Source: Ruegeria sp. THAF57
GTDB taxonomy: Bacteria; Pseudomonadota; Alphaproteobacteria; Rhodobacterales; Rhodobacteraceae
Assembly: GCF_903914075.1 (NCBI RefSeq)
Contig: NZ_CAIWNQ010000002.1
Location: forward strand, 62,001-126,000
DNA: 64,000 nt
Direction: 5' to 3'
Shown here: piece after piece, positions 35,383-44,100 of the stretch
How the letters are laid out: every line of letters begins with the position of its first letter
How positions within the stretch are numbered: position 1 is the stretch's first letter
Made by a program: the position numbers and the translations under genes
The notes under the pieces: generated by a model
Told to the model about the DNA's origin: nothing
Seen by the model: the letters and a program-made list of their open reading frames with translations, nothing else
Database searches by the model: none

Positions 35383-37398
35383 TCATGCCGCGATCAGGCC
35401 GCGGCCTTTCAACAACGCCTCAACCCCCGGCAACCGGCCCCGGAAGGCCAGATACAGCTCTTCGGCCTCGCGCGAGCCACCGGTGGACAGGATATTTTCC
35501 TCCAGCGCCTTGGCGCGGTCGGGATCAAACGCACCTCCGGCCTCTTCAAAGGCGGCGAAGGCGTCGGCATCCATGACCTCGGACCACATATAGCTGTAAT
35601 AGCCCGAGCTATAGCCGTCGCCCGCAAACACATGGGCGAAATGCGGCGTGGCATGGCGCATCCCGATGGCCGGGAGCATCCCCAGACCCTCTAGCACCTG
35701 CGCCTGTGTCGCCATCGGGTCTGCCGGGGCCGCACCGTCGTGGAACTCCAGATCGACCAGCGCCGAGGCGACATATTCCACCGTCTGGAACCCCTGATCG
35801 AAATTGGCCGCCTTCAGCACCTTGTCCAGCATGTCCTGCGGCATCGGCGCGCCGGTGTCAGCATGGGTGGCAAACTCGGCCAGAACCTCGGGCACTTCCA
35901 GCCAGTGTTCGTACAATTGGCTTGGCAGTTCTACAAAATCGCGCGCCACGGATGTGCCCGAAATGCTTTCATAGGTGACATCCGACAGCATCTGATGCAG
36001 TGCATGGCCGAATTCATGAAACAGCGTCCGCGCGTCATCATAGGACAACAGCGCCGGATCGCCCTTGGCGAAGTTGCACACGTTGATCACGACAGGAGCC
36101 TGCGCCTTGGGGAATTTGGCCTGAGACCGCATCGCGCTGCACCACGCGCCGGATCGCTTGGACCCGCGCGCAAAGTAATCCCCTATGAACACTGCGACAT
36201 GCTGGCTGTTGCGCGTGACCTCCCACGCGCGGCAATCGGGGTGGTAAAGCGGCACATCCAGCGGCGCGAATTCCAACCCGAACAAACGGTTGGCGCAGGC
36301 AAAGGCGGCCTCGATCATCCGATCCAGTTGCAGGTAGGGTTTCAGCGCGGCCTCATCCAGATCATGCTCGGCCTTGCGACGTTTCTCGGCATAGTAGCGC
36401 CAGTCCCACGCGGCCAGAGGGCCGTTGACCCCATCCACCTGCATCATCTGCGTCAGAATCTCGGCATCCACATCGGCTCGGGCCTTGGCCGGTTCCCAGA
36501 CCTGCATCAACAGATCACGCACTTTGTCCGGCGTGCGGGCCATCTCAGTTTCCAACTTATAGGCCGCGAAATTGTCATAGCCCAGCAGCTTGGCGCGTTC
36601 TTCGCGCAGGGAAAGGATTTCGGCGGCAATTTCGCGGTTATCTGTCTCGCCCCCGTTCGCGCCACGCGCGGTCCACGCCTTATACGCCACCTCGCGCAGA
36701 TCGCGGCGGGGCGAGAATTGCAGGAACGGCACGATGATTGAGCGCGACAGGGTCACAACCGGACCGTCCGCGCCCTTTTCCTGTCCGGCGGCGCGGGCCG
36801 CATCCACGACGAAATCGGGCAGGCCTTCCAGATCATCCTCGGACAGGGGCATGAACCACTCACGCTCATCCGCAAGCAGGTTCTGAGTGAAGGATGTACC
36901 CAGCGAGGCTAGCCGCGCCTTGATCGCCTGCATCCGCGTGTCCGCATCCCCGGTCAGCGCCGCACCGGCGCGCACGAACCCGCGATGGGTCAGCATCAGC
37001 ACCCGCGCCTGTTCGTCCGTCAGGCCCAGATCATCCTTGCGCGCCCACAGATCGGCCAACCGCTGAAACAACGCCTTGTTCGAGGAAATGCCCGAGAAAT
37101 GCGCCGCCAGTTTGGGCGAGAAATCCCGCTGCAATTCCTCGCGCGTCGGGTTGCTGTCGGCCCCTGCCACGGTGAAGAACACGGACAGAACCTTGTCCAA
37201 CTGCTCACCTGCGGCCTCAAGCGCCTCGACCGTGTTGGCAAATGTGGGCGCGTCGGGGTTGTCCGCGATGGCGTCGATCTGCGCGTTATGCGCCTCTAGG
37301 GCGGTGTCCAGCGCGGGGGAAAAATCGCTATCGGCAATCGTGTCAAACGGTGCGATTTCAAACGGTGTGGTCCAGTCGGACAGGATCGGGTTGGTCAT
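35383..37398 (-). CDS. M3 family metallopeptidase (oligopeptidase A / Dcp-like)
   Basis: A cytosolic zinc oligopeptidase that degrades short peptides, including cleaved signal peptides. It has 671 residues, close to the 680 typical of PrlC/OpdA and Dcp. The zinc site is HEFGH at 461-465 with the third ligand Glu490 (DFVELPS). Substrate-shaping residues near the C-terminus, FAGDGYSSGYYSYMWSE, match the family. Whether it is an endopeptidase (PrlC) or dipeptidyl carboxypeptidase (Dcp) cannot be settled by eye. There is no signal peptide. Confidence 0.92.
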   Translation of the reverse strand: MTNPILSDWTTPFEIAPFDTIADSDFSPALDTALEAHNAQIDAIADNPDAPTFANTVEALEAAGEQLDKVLSVFFTVAGADSNPTREELQRDFSPKLAAHFSGISSNKALFQRLADLWARKDDLGLTDEQARVLMLTHRGFVRAGAALTGDADTRMQAIKARLASLGTSFTQNLLADEREWFMPLSEDDLEGLPDFVVDAARAAGQEKGADGPVVTLSRSIIVPFLQFSPRRDLREVAYKAWTARGANGGETDNREIAAEILSLREERAKLLGYDNFAAYKLETEMARTPDKVRDLLMQVWEPAKARADVDAEILTQMMQVDGVNGPLAAWDWRYYAEKRRKAEHDLDEAALKPYLQLDRMIEAAFACANRLFGLEFAPLDVPLYHPDCRAWEVTRNSQHVAVFIGDYFARGSKRSGAWCSAMRSQAKFPKAQAPVVINVCNFAKGDPALLSYDDARTLFHEFGHALHQMLSDVTYESISGTSVARDFVELPSQLYEHWLEVPEVLAEFATHADTGAPMPQDMLDKVLKAANFDQGFQTVEYVASALVDLEFHDGAAPADPMATQAQVLEGLGMLPAIGMRHATPHFAHVFAGDGYSSGYYSYMWSEVMDADAFAAFEEAGGAFDPDRAKALEENILSTGGSREAEELYLAFRGRLPGVEALLKGRGLIAA

Positions 37399-37456
37399 GA
37401 AACTCTCCTTTGATCACAACCTAGGAACGCGAGGCAGGATGATCCAGTGCGCTGGG

Positions 37457-38494
37457 TCACTTAGCGCAAATCGGGCAGTCGGCACGGCGCGAAAGAGTGA
37501 TTTTTCGGCTTTCCCCGTAAAGCGCGTCATAGATCAGCATCTCGCCGCGCAGCGCCTGCCCCGCGCCGGTGATCACCTTGATCGCCTCGACCGCCATCAT
37601 CGAGCCGACAACCCCGGGCAGAGGGCCGATTACGCCGGCCTCAGCACAAGAAGGGGCCAGACCGGGGGCCGGGGCCTCGGGGAAAATGCACTGATAGCAA
37701 GGCGCGCCGTGGGCAGGGTCAAAGACACTCAGTTGTCCTTCCCATTGCGACAACGCGCCCGAGATCAGCGGTTTGCCCAACGCAACGGCGGTGCGGTTGG
37801 CCAGATAGCGAGTGTCGAAATTGTCCGTTCCGTCGAGGATCAGATCAAAATCGGCGAACAGGTCTGCGGCGATCTCATCGTTCAGGCGACGGTGATAGGG
37901 AAGCACGGTCACGTTGGGGTTCTGCGCTTTCATGGCCTGCTGGGCAGAGAACACCTTGGGCATCCCGATATCCGCATCCCGATGGATCACTTGCCGTTGC
38001 AGGTTGGCATTTTCGACATCATCATCGTCGATCACGCCGATGGTCCCCACCCCGGCAGCAGCCAGATATTGCAGCGCGGGCGCGCCCAGACCACCGGCAC
38101 CAATCACCAGCACGCGGGCCTGTTTCATCTTTTTCTGACCCGGGCCACCCAGTTCCCGCAGCACGATATGGCGGGCATAGCGTTCCAGTTCGGTTTCCGT
38201 GAATTGGTCGGATGGCATGGCGGGCTCCTTGGCGGCGGGGGTTGCACGGTTTCGCAACGCTTTCAGCACCCTTCCGTAAACCAGAACCAGAACCGCGAAA
38301 CCACCCAGTATAAGCCACATGGCAGCGGACCCGCCTGTTGCTGCACGCAGGGGGTGGCCGTCGGGCAGCACCAATTGGGCCGCTATTACGCCCAGCAGCA
38401 ACACCGCGACCGAAGCCAGACGCGCCGTACGGGACACCCCGGCAAGATAGCCGATACCCCACAACCCAGCGGCCAGAGTGAGCACCAACAGCAT
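37457..38494 (-). CDS. moeB: Membrane-anchored MoeB/ThiF-family adenylyltransferase
   Basis: Activates the C-terminal glycine of a ubiquitin-like sulfur carrier such as MoaD or ThiS. It has 345 residues. The first 80 or so contain about three hydrophobic helices, absent from E. coli MoeB. The E1-like domain follows from about 95, with a GAGGLGAPAL nucleotide loop near 132-141. Zinc cysteines are 266/269 (CYQC) and 340/343 (CPIC), and the transfer cysteine is probably Cys283 (PSCAEAG). It overlaps dut by one base (TGATG) at the end of the rpoH-chaN-coaBC-dut chain. Confidence 0.88.
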   Translation of the reverse strand: MLLVLTLAAGLWGIGYLAGVSRTARLASVAVLLLGVIAAQLVLPDGHPLRAATGGSAAMWLILGGFAVLVLVYGRVLKALRNRATPAAKEPAMPSDQFTETELERYARHIVLRELGGPGQKKMKQARVLVIGAGGLGAPALQYLAAAGVGTIGVIDDDDVENANLQRQVIHRDADIGMPKVFSAQQAMKAQNPNVTVLPYHRRLNDEIAADLFADFDLILDGTDNFDTRYLANRTAVALGKPLISGALSQWEGQLSVFDPAHGAPCYQCIFPEAPAPGLAPSCAEAGVIGPLPGVVGSMMAVEAIKVITGAGQALRGEMLIYDALYGESRKITLSRRADCPICAK

Positions 38495-38949
38495 CAGCCG
38501 CGCCCGGTTGACCCGAAACCGCCAGCCCCGCGTGCGGTGTCGCTAAGTGTATCGGCAGCCTCAAAAGTGGCCTGCACAACGGGGGCCACGATCAGTTGGG
38601 CGATCCGTTCCCCGTGCGTGATCTCGAACGCCTCTTGTCCGGCATTCAGAACGATCACCCCCAAAGGACCGCGATAGTCACTGTCGATCGTGCCCGGCGT
38701 GTTTGGCAGCGTAATGCCATGTTTCAGCGCAAGCCCGGACCGCGGGCGCACCTGCACTTCGAAACCCTGTGGGATTTCGATCCGCAACCCGGTTGGAACC
38801 AGCGCCCGTTCGCCGGGCTGCAAGGTGACTGACGCACCGTCCGGCATATTAGCCCGAACATCCGCACCAGCCGCCCCAGCCGTTTCATAAGAAGGCAAGG
38901 GCACCGAGGGGTCCGCTCCGTCCTCGCGGATCACACGAATTGCAACCAT
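38494..38949 (-). CDS. dut: dUTP diphosphatase
   Basis: Hydrolyses dUTP to dUMP, keeping uracil out of DNA and feeding dTMP synthesis. It has 151 residues, the normal trimeric length. The five dUTPase motifs appear in order: AGADVRA near 27-33, [12 protein letters not shown] near 68-79, the [12 protein letters not shown] uridine loop with its catalytic Asp, GERIAQLIV near 119-127, and the C-terminal GxGGFGSTG arm. Its ATG lies 15 bases after coaBC, a common bacterial pairing. Confidence 0.96.
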   Translation of the reverse strand: MVAIRVIREDGADPSVPLPSYETAGAAGADVRANMPDGASVTLQPGERALVPTGLRIEIPQGFEVQVRPRSGLALKHGITLPNTPGTIDSDYRGPLGVIVLNAGQEAFEITHGERIAQLIVAPVVQATFEAADTLSDTARGAGGFGSTGRG

Positions 38950-38964
38950 CTGAGTTCCTTTTGC

Positions 38965-40161
38965 CTAGCCGTTCAAGGCATCCGCGATTTTTTCGGCCAG
39001 CCGCTTGGCCACGGCGTCCTTGCCCATACGAGGCCATTCCTCCGAACCCTGATCCGAGATCAGGACAACCGCGTTTTCCGCCCCCCCCATGATCCCCGTC
39101 GCAGGGCTGACGTCATTGGCAACGATCCAATCACACCCCTTGCGTTTGCGTTTGGCCGTCGCGTGTTCAACCACGTTGTCCGTTTCGGCGGCAAAACCAA
39201 CAACCAACGGGGGGCGTCCGTCCTTCATCTGCGCGACCCTTTTCAGAATGTCCGGGTTTTCGGCGAACTCCAGCGCGGGAATACCGTCACGGGTTTTTTT
39301 CAGCTTCCGGTCCGAAGCACTGGCCACGCGCCAGTCCGCCACAGCAGCCGCAAATACTCCGGCGTCCACGGGCAGCGCGGCGTCCACAGCGTCAGACATC
39401 TGCTGGGCAGTCTCCACAGGCACAACCTGCACCCCGTCCGGGGCTGGCACATCGGCAGGTCCGGTCACAAAGATCACCTCTGCACCCAGAGCAGCCAGCG
39501 CACGCGCCACCGCAGCGCCCTGCGCACCCGAAGACCGGTTGGCAATATACCGAACCGGGTCAATCGGCTCATGCGTTGGGCCAGAGGTTACAAGGACGCG
39601 TTTCCCCAAAAGCGGGCCATCACCAAGCTGGGCCTCAATCGCGGCGACGATTTCCAATGGCTCGGACATGCGACCGGGGCCATATTCTCCACACGCCATG
39701 TCGCCTTCATTCGGACCGACAAAACCGACCCCATCAGACTTCAACGTCTGCAGATTGCGCTGTGTCGCGGGATGATCCCACATGCGCACGTTCATGGCAG
39801 GGGCGCACAAAACCGGCGTGTCGGTCGCCATCAACAAGGTCGAGGCCAGATCATTGGCCAGCCCGCCCGCCATTTTCCCCATCAAATCCGCCGTGGCTGG
39901 CGCAACAACAATCAGGTCCGCCGACCGGGACAATTGGATATGCCCCATCTCGGCCTCGTCCGTCAGATCAAACAGATCGCGATACACCTTTTCCCCGGCA
40001 AGCGCGGAAACAGACAGGGGTGTTACGAATTCTTCGGCCGCACGCGTCAGAACAGGCGTTACAGACGCGCCGCGTTCCTTCAACCGTCGGATCAGGTCCA
40101 ACGACTTATAGGCCGCGATCCCTCCGCCGATGATCAGCAGAATGCGTTTCGATGCCAGCAT
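38965..40161 (-). CDS. coaBC: Bifunctional phosphopantothenoylcysteine decarboxylase / phosphopantothenate--cysteine ligase
   Basis: Performs two steps of coenzyme A synthesis. It has 398 residues. The N-terminal flavin decarboxylase (CoaC) spans about 1-190 with active His74 (GHIQLS), the PAMNVRMW motif and the ACGEYGPGRM lid. The C-terminal ligase (CoaB) spans about 190-398 and contains the TSGPTHEPIDPVRYIANRSSG start and the KLKK dimer/active loop. It is upstream of dut and downstream of chaN on the same strand. Confidence 0.96.
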   Translation of the reverse strand: MLASKRILLIIGGGIAAYKSLDLIRRLKERGASVTPVLTRAAEEFVTPLSVSALAGEKVYRDLFDLTDEAEMGHIQLSRSADLIVVAPATADLMGKMAGGLANDLASTLLMATDTPVLCAPAMNVRMWDHPATQRNLQTLKSDGVGFVGPNEGDMACGEYGPGRMSEPLEIVAAIEAQLGDGPLLGKRVLVTSGPTHEPIDPVRYIANRSSGAQGAAVARALAALGAEVIFVTGPADVPAPDGVQVVPVETAQQMSDAVDAALPVDAGVFAAAVADWRVASASDRKLKKTRDGIPALEFAENPDILKRVAQMKDGRPPLVVGFAAETDNVVEHATAKRKRKGCDWIVANDVSPATGIMGGAENAVVLISDQGSEEWPRMGKDAVAKRLAEKIADALNG

Positions 40162-40224
40162 GTTGTGCCCTTCCCATTCCGGTCGGCCCCGACATTAGGC
40201 AAGGCCGCCGAACAGTTCCAGCGG

Positions 40225-41040
40225 TTAATTCTGCGTCTCAAACGCAAAGCAGGGGTCTTCCCGTTCGACCGAAGGGCTGTCAATCACCGCGTCGAATTCA
40301 CCTTCGATGCTGCCGTCCTCGGACTGTCCCAGAACGAATACCTTCAACCCCGGGCGCAACCGAGACAAAAAGGTCGGGACGCCCCAATCCTTGCGCGCGT
40401 GACCATTGCCCGTGATCACAGCAACCGGGCCACCCGTTTCATCCGTTGCACGCAGAATCGACCGTGTAAGAACGGCATCGCGTAGCCGCTGAATGGCAAC
40501 CATTTGCGGCAATGCGCTTTCGGGAATGGCATCGCAATGCGCGGCAAGCTGATCGGCCTCGCGCGCCATCTGCTCGGCAGTCGACAAGGGGATCGTCAGA
40601 CCATATCGCGCCGCATCCGCGCCCAGTGCGGTCGCGGCCCCCCGCTCCATCGCGGCGCGGGCAGCGGCGCGTGGAACCATCGCGCCATAGACCGGCGCGT
40701 CTGTTGCCTGAAAAACGGGGTAATACATGCTCAACGGTGGCCAGCCGGACTCGGCCCACCGCAATATTCGCGACAATTCCTCGGGATTGGAGGCCGCTTT
40801 TTGCGCAAGTCGCTGCGCCCCCTCCTCGGTCACCATTTCCCAAACCACGGCCGAAGGCGACACGATCTTCAATGACTCGGTCTGCACCATGTGGTGTTGG
40901 GGATTGTCGTGGATTTCACCCAGAATAACCACGTCAGCCGACCGCATCGCAGCCGCAACGTCGTCTGGAATATGTTGATCAGCCCGGCCCTGACTGACCG
41001 TAACCATCAATGCACACAGCAGAATCGCAATCTGTTTCAT
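40225..41040 (-). CDS. ChaN-family putative haem-binding protein
   Basis: A 271-residue exported protein. A signal peptide ends near residue 20 (QGRADQ); I see no lipobox cysteine, unlike lipoprotein ChaN of some bacteria. The family's LGEIHDNPQHH segment at about 39-49 and the VITGNGHARKDWGVP segment near 210-224 are clear, and the histidines there are the haem ligand candidates. It overlaps the rpoH-type sigma gene by four bases, so the two are likely co-expressed. Haem or iron handling is known only for a few relatives. Confidence 0.82.
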   Translation of the reverse strand: MKQIAILLCALMVTVSQGRADQHIPDDVAAAMRSADVVILGEIHDNPQHHMVQTESLKIVSPSAVVWEMVTEEGAQRLAQKAASNPEELSRILRWAESGWPPLSMYYPVFQATDAPVYGAMVPRAAARAAMERGAATALGADAARYGLTIPLSTAEQMAREADQLAAHCDAIPESALPQMVAIQRLRDAVLTRSILRATDETGGPVAVITGNGHARKDWGVPTFLSRLRPGLKVFVLGQSEDGSIEGEFDAVIDSPSVEREDPCFAFETQN

Positions 41041-41915
41041 GCGATGAAGTGTTGCACCTCGCGGGATTGCGCTTCAAGGTTCTTGCGCATTTTCACGAAC
41101 GCCGCCGCTTCCAACTGGCGCACGCGTTCCTTGGACAGGCCAAGCTCCTGACCCAGACTTTCAAGCGTCCGCGCAGGTTCGCGCAGCTTGCGTTCGCGAA
41201 CAATGAACCGCTCTCGCTCGTTGAGCGCCTTCATCGCGGTCACAAGCCATTCCCGCAACTGTTCGGTGTCGTGAGTGTTTTCGACTGTCTCAGCGGCCTG
41301 TTCGCGCTCGTCTTCCAACGCATCAATCCACTCGCGCCCGTCTTCATCGGCAGACTGCACGGCGTTCAACGAGAAATCGGAACCGGACAGCCGCCCCTCC
41401 ATCATCTCGACGTCGCGCAGCGGCACGCCAATCTCGGCGGCAATCATCTGATGCAACTGGTGACGATCCAATTGCATTCCCTCTGTCGCGGCTTCCCGCT
41501 CCAGCCGTGCCTGGACACGGCGCATATTGAAGAACAGCGATTTTTGTGAGGAGGTCGAGCCCGTCCGAACCATCGACCAATTCCGCATCACATAGTCCTG
41601 AATGCTGGCCTTGATCCACCATACTGCATAGGTGGAAAAGCGCACGCCGCGATCCGGGTCGAACTTGTCGGCGGCCTTCATAAGGCCAAGCCCCGCCTCC
41701 TGGATCAGGTCATTCATGGGCGCACCGTATCGTTTAAACTTGGCCGCCATCGAAATCGCCAGCCGCATATAGGCCGTGATCAACCGATGCAGAGCTTGCT
41801 CGTCACGTTGGTCGCGCCATGCATACGCAAGTTTCAATTCGGTTTCCGCGTCCAGCAATTCCGCCTTCATTGCCTGTCGCGACATTGAAAAATCGTTTGA
41901 ATTGTCCAGTGCCAT
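41037..41915 (-). CDS. RNA polymerase sigma factor, RpoH family (RpoHII-like)
   Basis: An alternative sigma factor for heat or oxidative stress genes. It has 292 residues. Region 2 contains DLIQEAGLGLMKAADKFDP near 69-87 and FSTYAVWWIKASIQDYV near 93-109. The RpoH box QKSLFFNMRR is at 124-133. Region 4 has ERERFIVRERKL and the HTH LGLSKERVRQLE near 255-275. Rhodobacteraceae usually have two RpoH proteins; divergence from the heat-shock form and the chaN partner suggest RpoHII, tied to singlet-oxygen response. That subtype call is inference. Confidence 0.88.
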   Translation of the reverse strand: MALDNSNDFSMSRQAMKAELLDAETELKLAYAWRDQRDEQALHRLITAYMRLAISMAAKFKRYGAPMNDLIQEAGLGLMKAADKFDPDRGVRFSTYAVWWIKASIQDYVMRNWSMVRTGSTSSQKSLFFNMRRVQARLEREAATEGMQLDRHQLHQMIAAEIGVPLRDVEMMEGRLSGSDFSLNAVQSADEDGREWIDALEDEREQAAETVENTHDTEQLREWLVTAMKALNERERFIVRERKLREPARTLESLGQELGLSKERVRQLEAAAFVKMRKNLEAQSREVQHFIA

Positions 41916-41968
41916 GGAAATCTCCCCTTTTCACAGGCGCAGCACGGCCTTGCTTTGCCGACTTATGG

Positions 41969-41998
41969 TCGATACGCAGAACAAAACCGGGTGGATCA
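41969..41998 (-). promoter_or_regulatory. Candidate ECF (RpoE-type) promoter of the RpoH-family gene
   Basis: Reading leftward, TGATCC (41998-41993), 18 bases, then TATCGA (41974-41969). TGATC is the described -35 core for RpoE/ChrR promoters in Rhodobacter, where rpoHII is a known target. The -10 is imperfect against TAAGA, so this is tentative. It would give a leader of about 45 bases. Confidence 0.3.
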
Positions 41999-42015
41999 CA
42001 TGGAAGGTAAGAATA

Positions 42016-42537
42016 GTGTATCCGGATTTAACCTTTGTGATAGGGGGCGCGGCCTCAGGCAAATCTGGATTTGCCGAACAACTTGTTGTTTCATCAGGTA
42101 AAAACCGCACTTACCTTGCCACATCACAAGTGTTTGATGATGAGATGCGCCTAAAGATTGATCGCCATATCGCGCAACGCGGCCCGGATTGGTCAACGAT
42201 CGAGGCACCGCTGGACCTTGAACCAGCCCTATCGACTTCGACACCGGACGATGTGTGCCTGATCGACTGTGCGACCATGTGGCTGACCAACCATATGCTG
42301 GCCGAAAACGACCTGATGCAAGCCCAGACTGCCCTGTTGAAGGCCCTCTCAGACTGCAAGGCCCCGGTCGTTATTGTTTCCAACGAAGTGGGTCAGGGCA
42401 TCGTACCCGAAAACGCCCTGTCCCGCCGCTTTCGCGAGGCGCAGGGGCGGTTGAATATTGCGCTGGCGGCTCAGGCAGAACTGGTAGTTCAGGTTCAGGT
42501 CGGTCTGCCGCTGGTTCTGAAAGGACAGCTACCATGA
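42016..42537 (+). CDS. cobU: Bifunctional adenosylcobinamide kinase / adenosylcobinamide-phosphate guanylyltransferase
   Basis: Phosphorylates and then GDP-activates adenosylcobinamide in the late cobalamin pathway and in corrinoid salvage. It has 173 residues, the usual length, from a GTG at 42016 preceded by GGAAGG at 8-base spacing. The earlier ATG at 41965 lies within the sigma gene's promoter region and adds no family residues. The P-loop GGAASGKS is at 10-17, and the NEVGQGIVPENALSRRFREAQG block near 122-143 is diagnostic. It overlaps the next gene by four bases. Confidence 0.92.
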   Translation: MYPDLTFVIGGAASGKSGFAEQLVVSSGKNRTYLATSQVFDDEMRLKIDRHIAQRGPDWSTIEAPLDLEPALSTSTPDDVCLIDCATMWLTNHMLAENDLMQAQTALLKALSDCKAPVVIVSNEVGQGIVPENALSRRFREAQGRLNIALAAQAELVVQVQVGLPLVLKGQLP

Positions 42538-43112
42538 CCCGCCTGCATCTTGTCCGCCATGGGCCCACCCATGCCAAAACCATGGTCGGTTGGTCCGACT
42601 TGCCTGCTGACCTCAGCGATACGGCCGCTGTGGCGCGGCTGCATGACCATTTACCGCCCGAGTCACTGGTGATTTCCTCGGACCTGTCCCGCGCGATCGA
42701 TACGGCATCGGCCATACAAGGCGCGCGCGCGCGCTTGCCCCATCACCCCGACCTGCGGGAAATTAATTTCGGCACGTGGGAGTTGCGCGGGTTCAAGGAT
42801 ATCGAGGCCGACGACCCCGAACTTGCCTTCGCCTACTGGGACAACCCAGGCGACGTGCGCCCGCCCGAGGGTGAAAGCTGGAATGAGGTTCGGGCGCGCG
42901 TGGATGCCGTTGTTGACGCGTTGATCGCACAGCACACCGGGCAAGACCTGGTCGTTGTTGCGCATTTCGGGGTCATTCTGACCCAAGTACAACGCGCATT
43001 GGATGTCACCGCTCAAGAGGCGTTCAGCCACAAGATCGACAATCTGTCAGTCACAGAGCTGACCCATCACGGCGACGGGTGGTCTGTTGGGCGGATCAAT
43101 CACCTTCCGTGA
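42534..43112 (+). CDS. Histidine phosphatase family protein, probably alpha-ribazole phosphatase
   Basis: A 192-residue branch 1 histidine phosphatase. The catalytic LVRHGPT lies at 5-11 (phosphorylated His8), a second Arg is in SDLSRAIDTA, Glu comes in the REINFGTWE segment, and the second His is in VVVAHFGV. These match CobC/PhpB-type phosphatases, which remove phosphate from alpha-ribazole phosphate or adenosylcobalamin phosphate. The ATGA overlap with cobU favours that role over a generic phosphoglycerate mutase-like activity. Confidence 0.82.
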   Translation: MTRLHLVRHGPTHAKTMVGWSDLPADLSDTAAVARLHDHLPPESLVISSDLSRAIDTASAIQGARARLPHHPDLREINFGTWELRGFKDIEADDPELAFAYWDNPGDVRPPEGESWNEVRARVDAVVDALIAQHTGQDLVVVAHFGVILTQVQRALDVTAQEAFSHKIDNLSVTELTHHGDGWSVGRINHLP

Positions 43113-43170
43113 TCTGCACCCGCACAAATCACTGATTTACGGATAGGTTTTCGCGCGCCATCCTGCGGTC

Positions 43171-44055
43171 ATGACCTATGATCTGTTTATTGGGGACCGC
43201 CTGTTTTCCAGTTGGTCCATGCGCGGCTGGTTGATGCTGGAAAAGTTCGACCTGCCGTATCGAACGCATATGATCGGCCTTTATTCAGGCACAATGGCCG
43301 AAGATATAAAGCCACTTGCCCCAGCGCGCCTTGTACCTGCCCTGCGCCTGCCGGATGGTACTGTTGTGGGTGAAAGCCTCGCCATGGCCGAAACGCTGGC
43401 CGAGCGACACCCCGAGGCCGGACTGTGGCCCAAAGACCCGTCAGCCCGCGCAACGGCGCGGTGGTTGTGCGCCGAAATGGTGGCTGGGTTCTCGACGTTG
43501 CGCGGGGAATGCCCGATGCAGCTCAAACAGTGTTGGCAGGGGTACAAGCCGTCGTCAGAAACTCTGAACGATCTGGAACGGATCGAAACGCTCTGGCATC
43601 ACGCGCGCGACGTGTCCGGTTCGACGACCGGTCCGTTGTTCGGCACCTATTCATTGGCTGATGTGTTCTATACGCCGGTTGCAGCACGCATCATCGGGTA
43701 TGGGCTGCCTGTGTCCGATGTGAACCGGCAGTATTGTCTGGACCTTCTTTCTGACCCAACCGTCCGGCAATGGCGCGCGATGGGGCTGACCGTGAATTAT
43801 GCGGCATTTCCCTATCCACAGGATCTTTCATCACGCCCTTGGCCTGTTGGTGGGCGCACCGATGCAAGCGCCGTTTCCGGAACCAATTCGATCAACAGCG
43901 CCTGCCCTTACTCTGGCAAACCGGTCACTCATGTTCTTGAGTTGAACGAAAGGCTTTGGGGTTTCTGTAATGCGTTCTGCCGCGACAAAACCGTTGCAGA
44001 CCCTGAAGCTTGGCCCAAATTCACCGCGATGGTAGCCGACGTTAACGATTCCTAA
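43171..44055 (+). CDS. Glutathione S-transferase with a C-terminal TRASH-like cysteine motif
   Basis: A 294-residue protein, longer than the usual 200-230 of GSTs. Residues 1-80 are the thioredoxin-like GST domain (SSWSMRGWLML, with ESLAMAETLAE giving the conserved glutathione-contact Glu-Ser), and about 90-215 are the helical domain. After a linker, residues 245-285 hold CPYSGKPV...GFCNAFCRDK, with Cys245, Cys266 and Cys270. That C-x20-C-x3-C spacing is the TRASH/YHS metal-binding signature. The fusion suggests metal-linked glutathione chemistry. The GST call is firm and the TRASH call is pattern-based. Confidence 0.82.
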   Translation: MTYDLFIGDRLFSSWSMRGWLMLEKFDLPYRTHMIGLYSGTMAEDIKPLAPARLVPALRLPDGTVVGESLAMAETLAERHPEAGLWPKDPSARATARWLCAEMVAGFSTLRGECPMQLKQCWQGYKPSSETLNDLERIETLWHHARDVSGSTTGPLFGTYSLADVFYTPVAARIIGYGLPVSDVNRQYCLDLLSDPTVRQWRAMGLTVNYAAFPYPQDLSSRPWPVGGRTDASAVSGTNSINSACPYSGKPVTHVLELNERLWGFCNAFCRDKTVADPEAWPKFTAMVADVNDS

Positions 44056-44072
44056 ACTGCCCGCGTGCCAGC

Positions 44073-44099
44073 AACGACCTGTTAACCAAAAAGGTCGTT
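44073..44099 (+). promoter_or_regulatory. Hairpin over the comM ribosome-binding site
   Basis: AACGACCT (44073-44080) and AGGTCGTT (44092-44099) are perfect 8-base inverted arms with an 11-nt loop. The AAAAAGG that would serve as Shine-Dalgarno lies in the loop edge and right arm, and the arm ends two bases before the ATG at 44101. Confidence 0.45.
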
Positions 44100-44100
44100 C

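Noticed and set aside
42534..43112. Phosphoglycerate mutase
   Set aside because: Same superfamily, but it is shorter and translationally coupled to cobU, which favours an alpha-ribazole phosphatase-type role.
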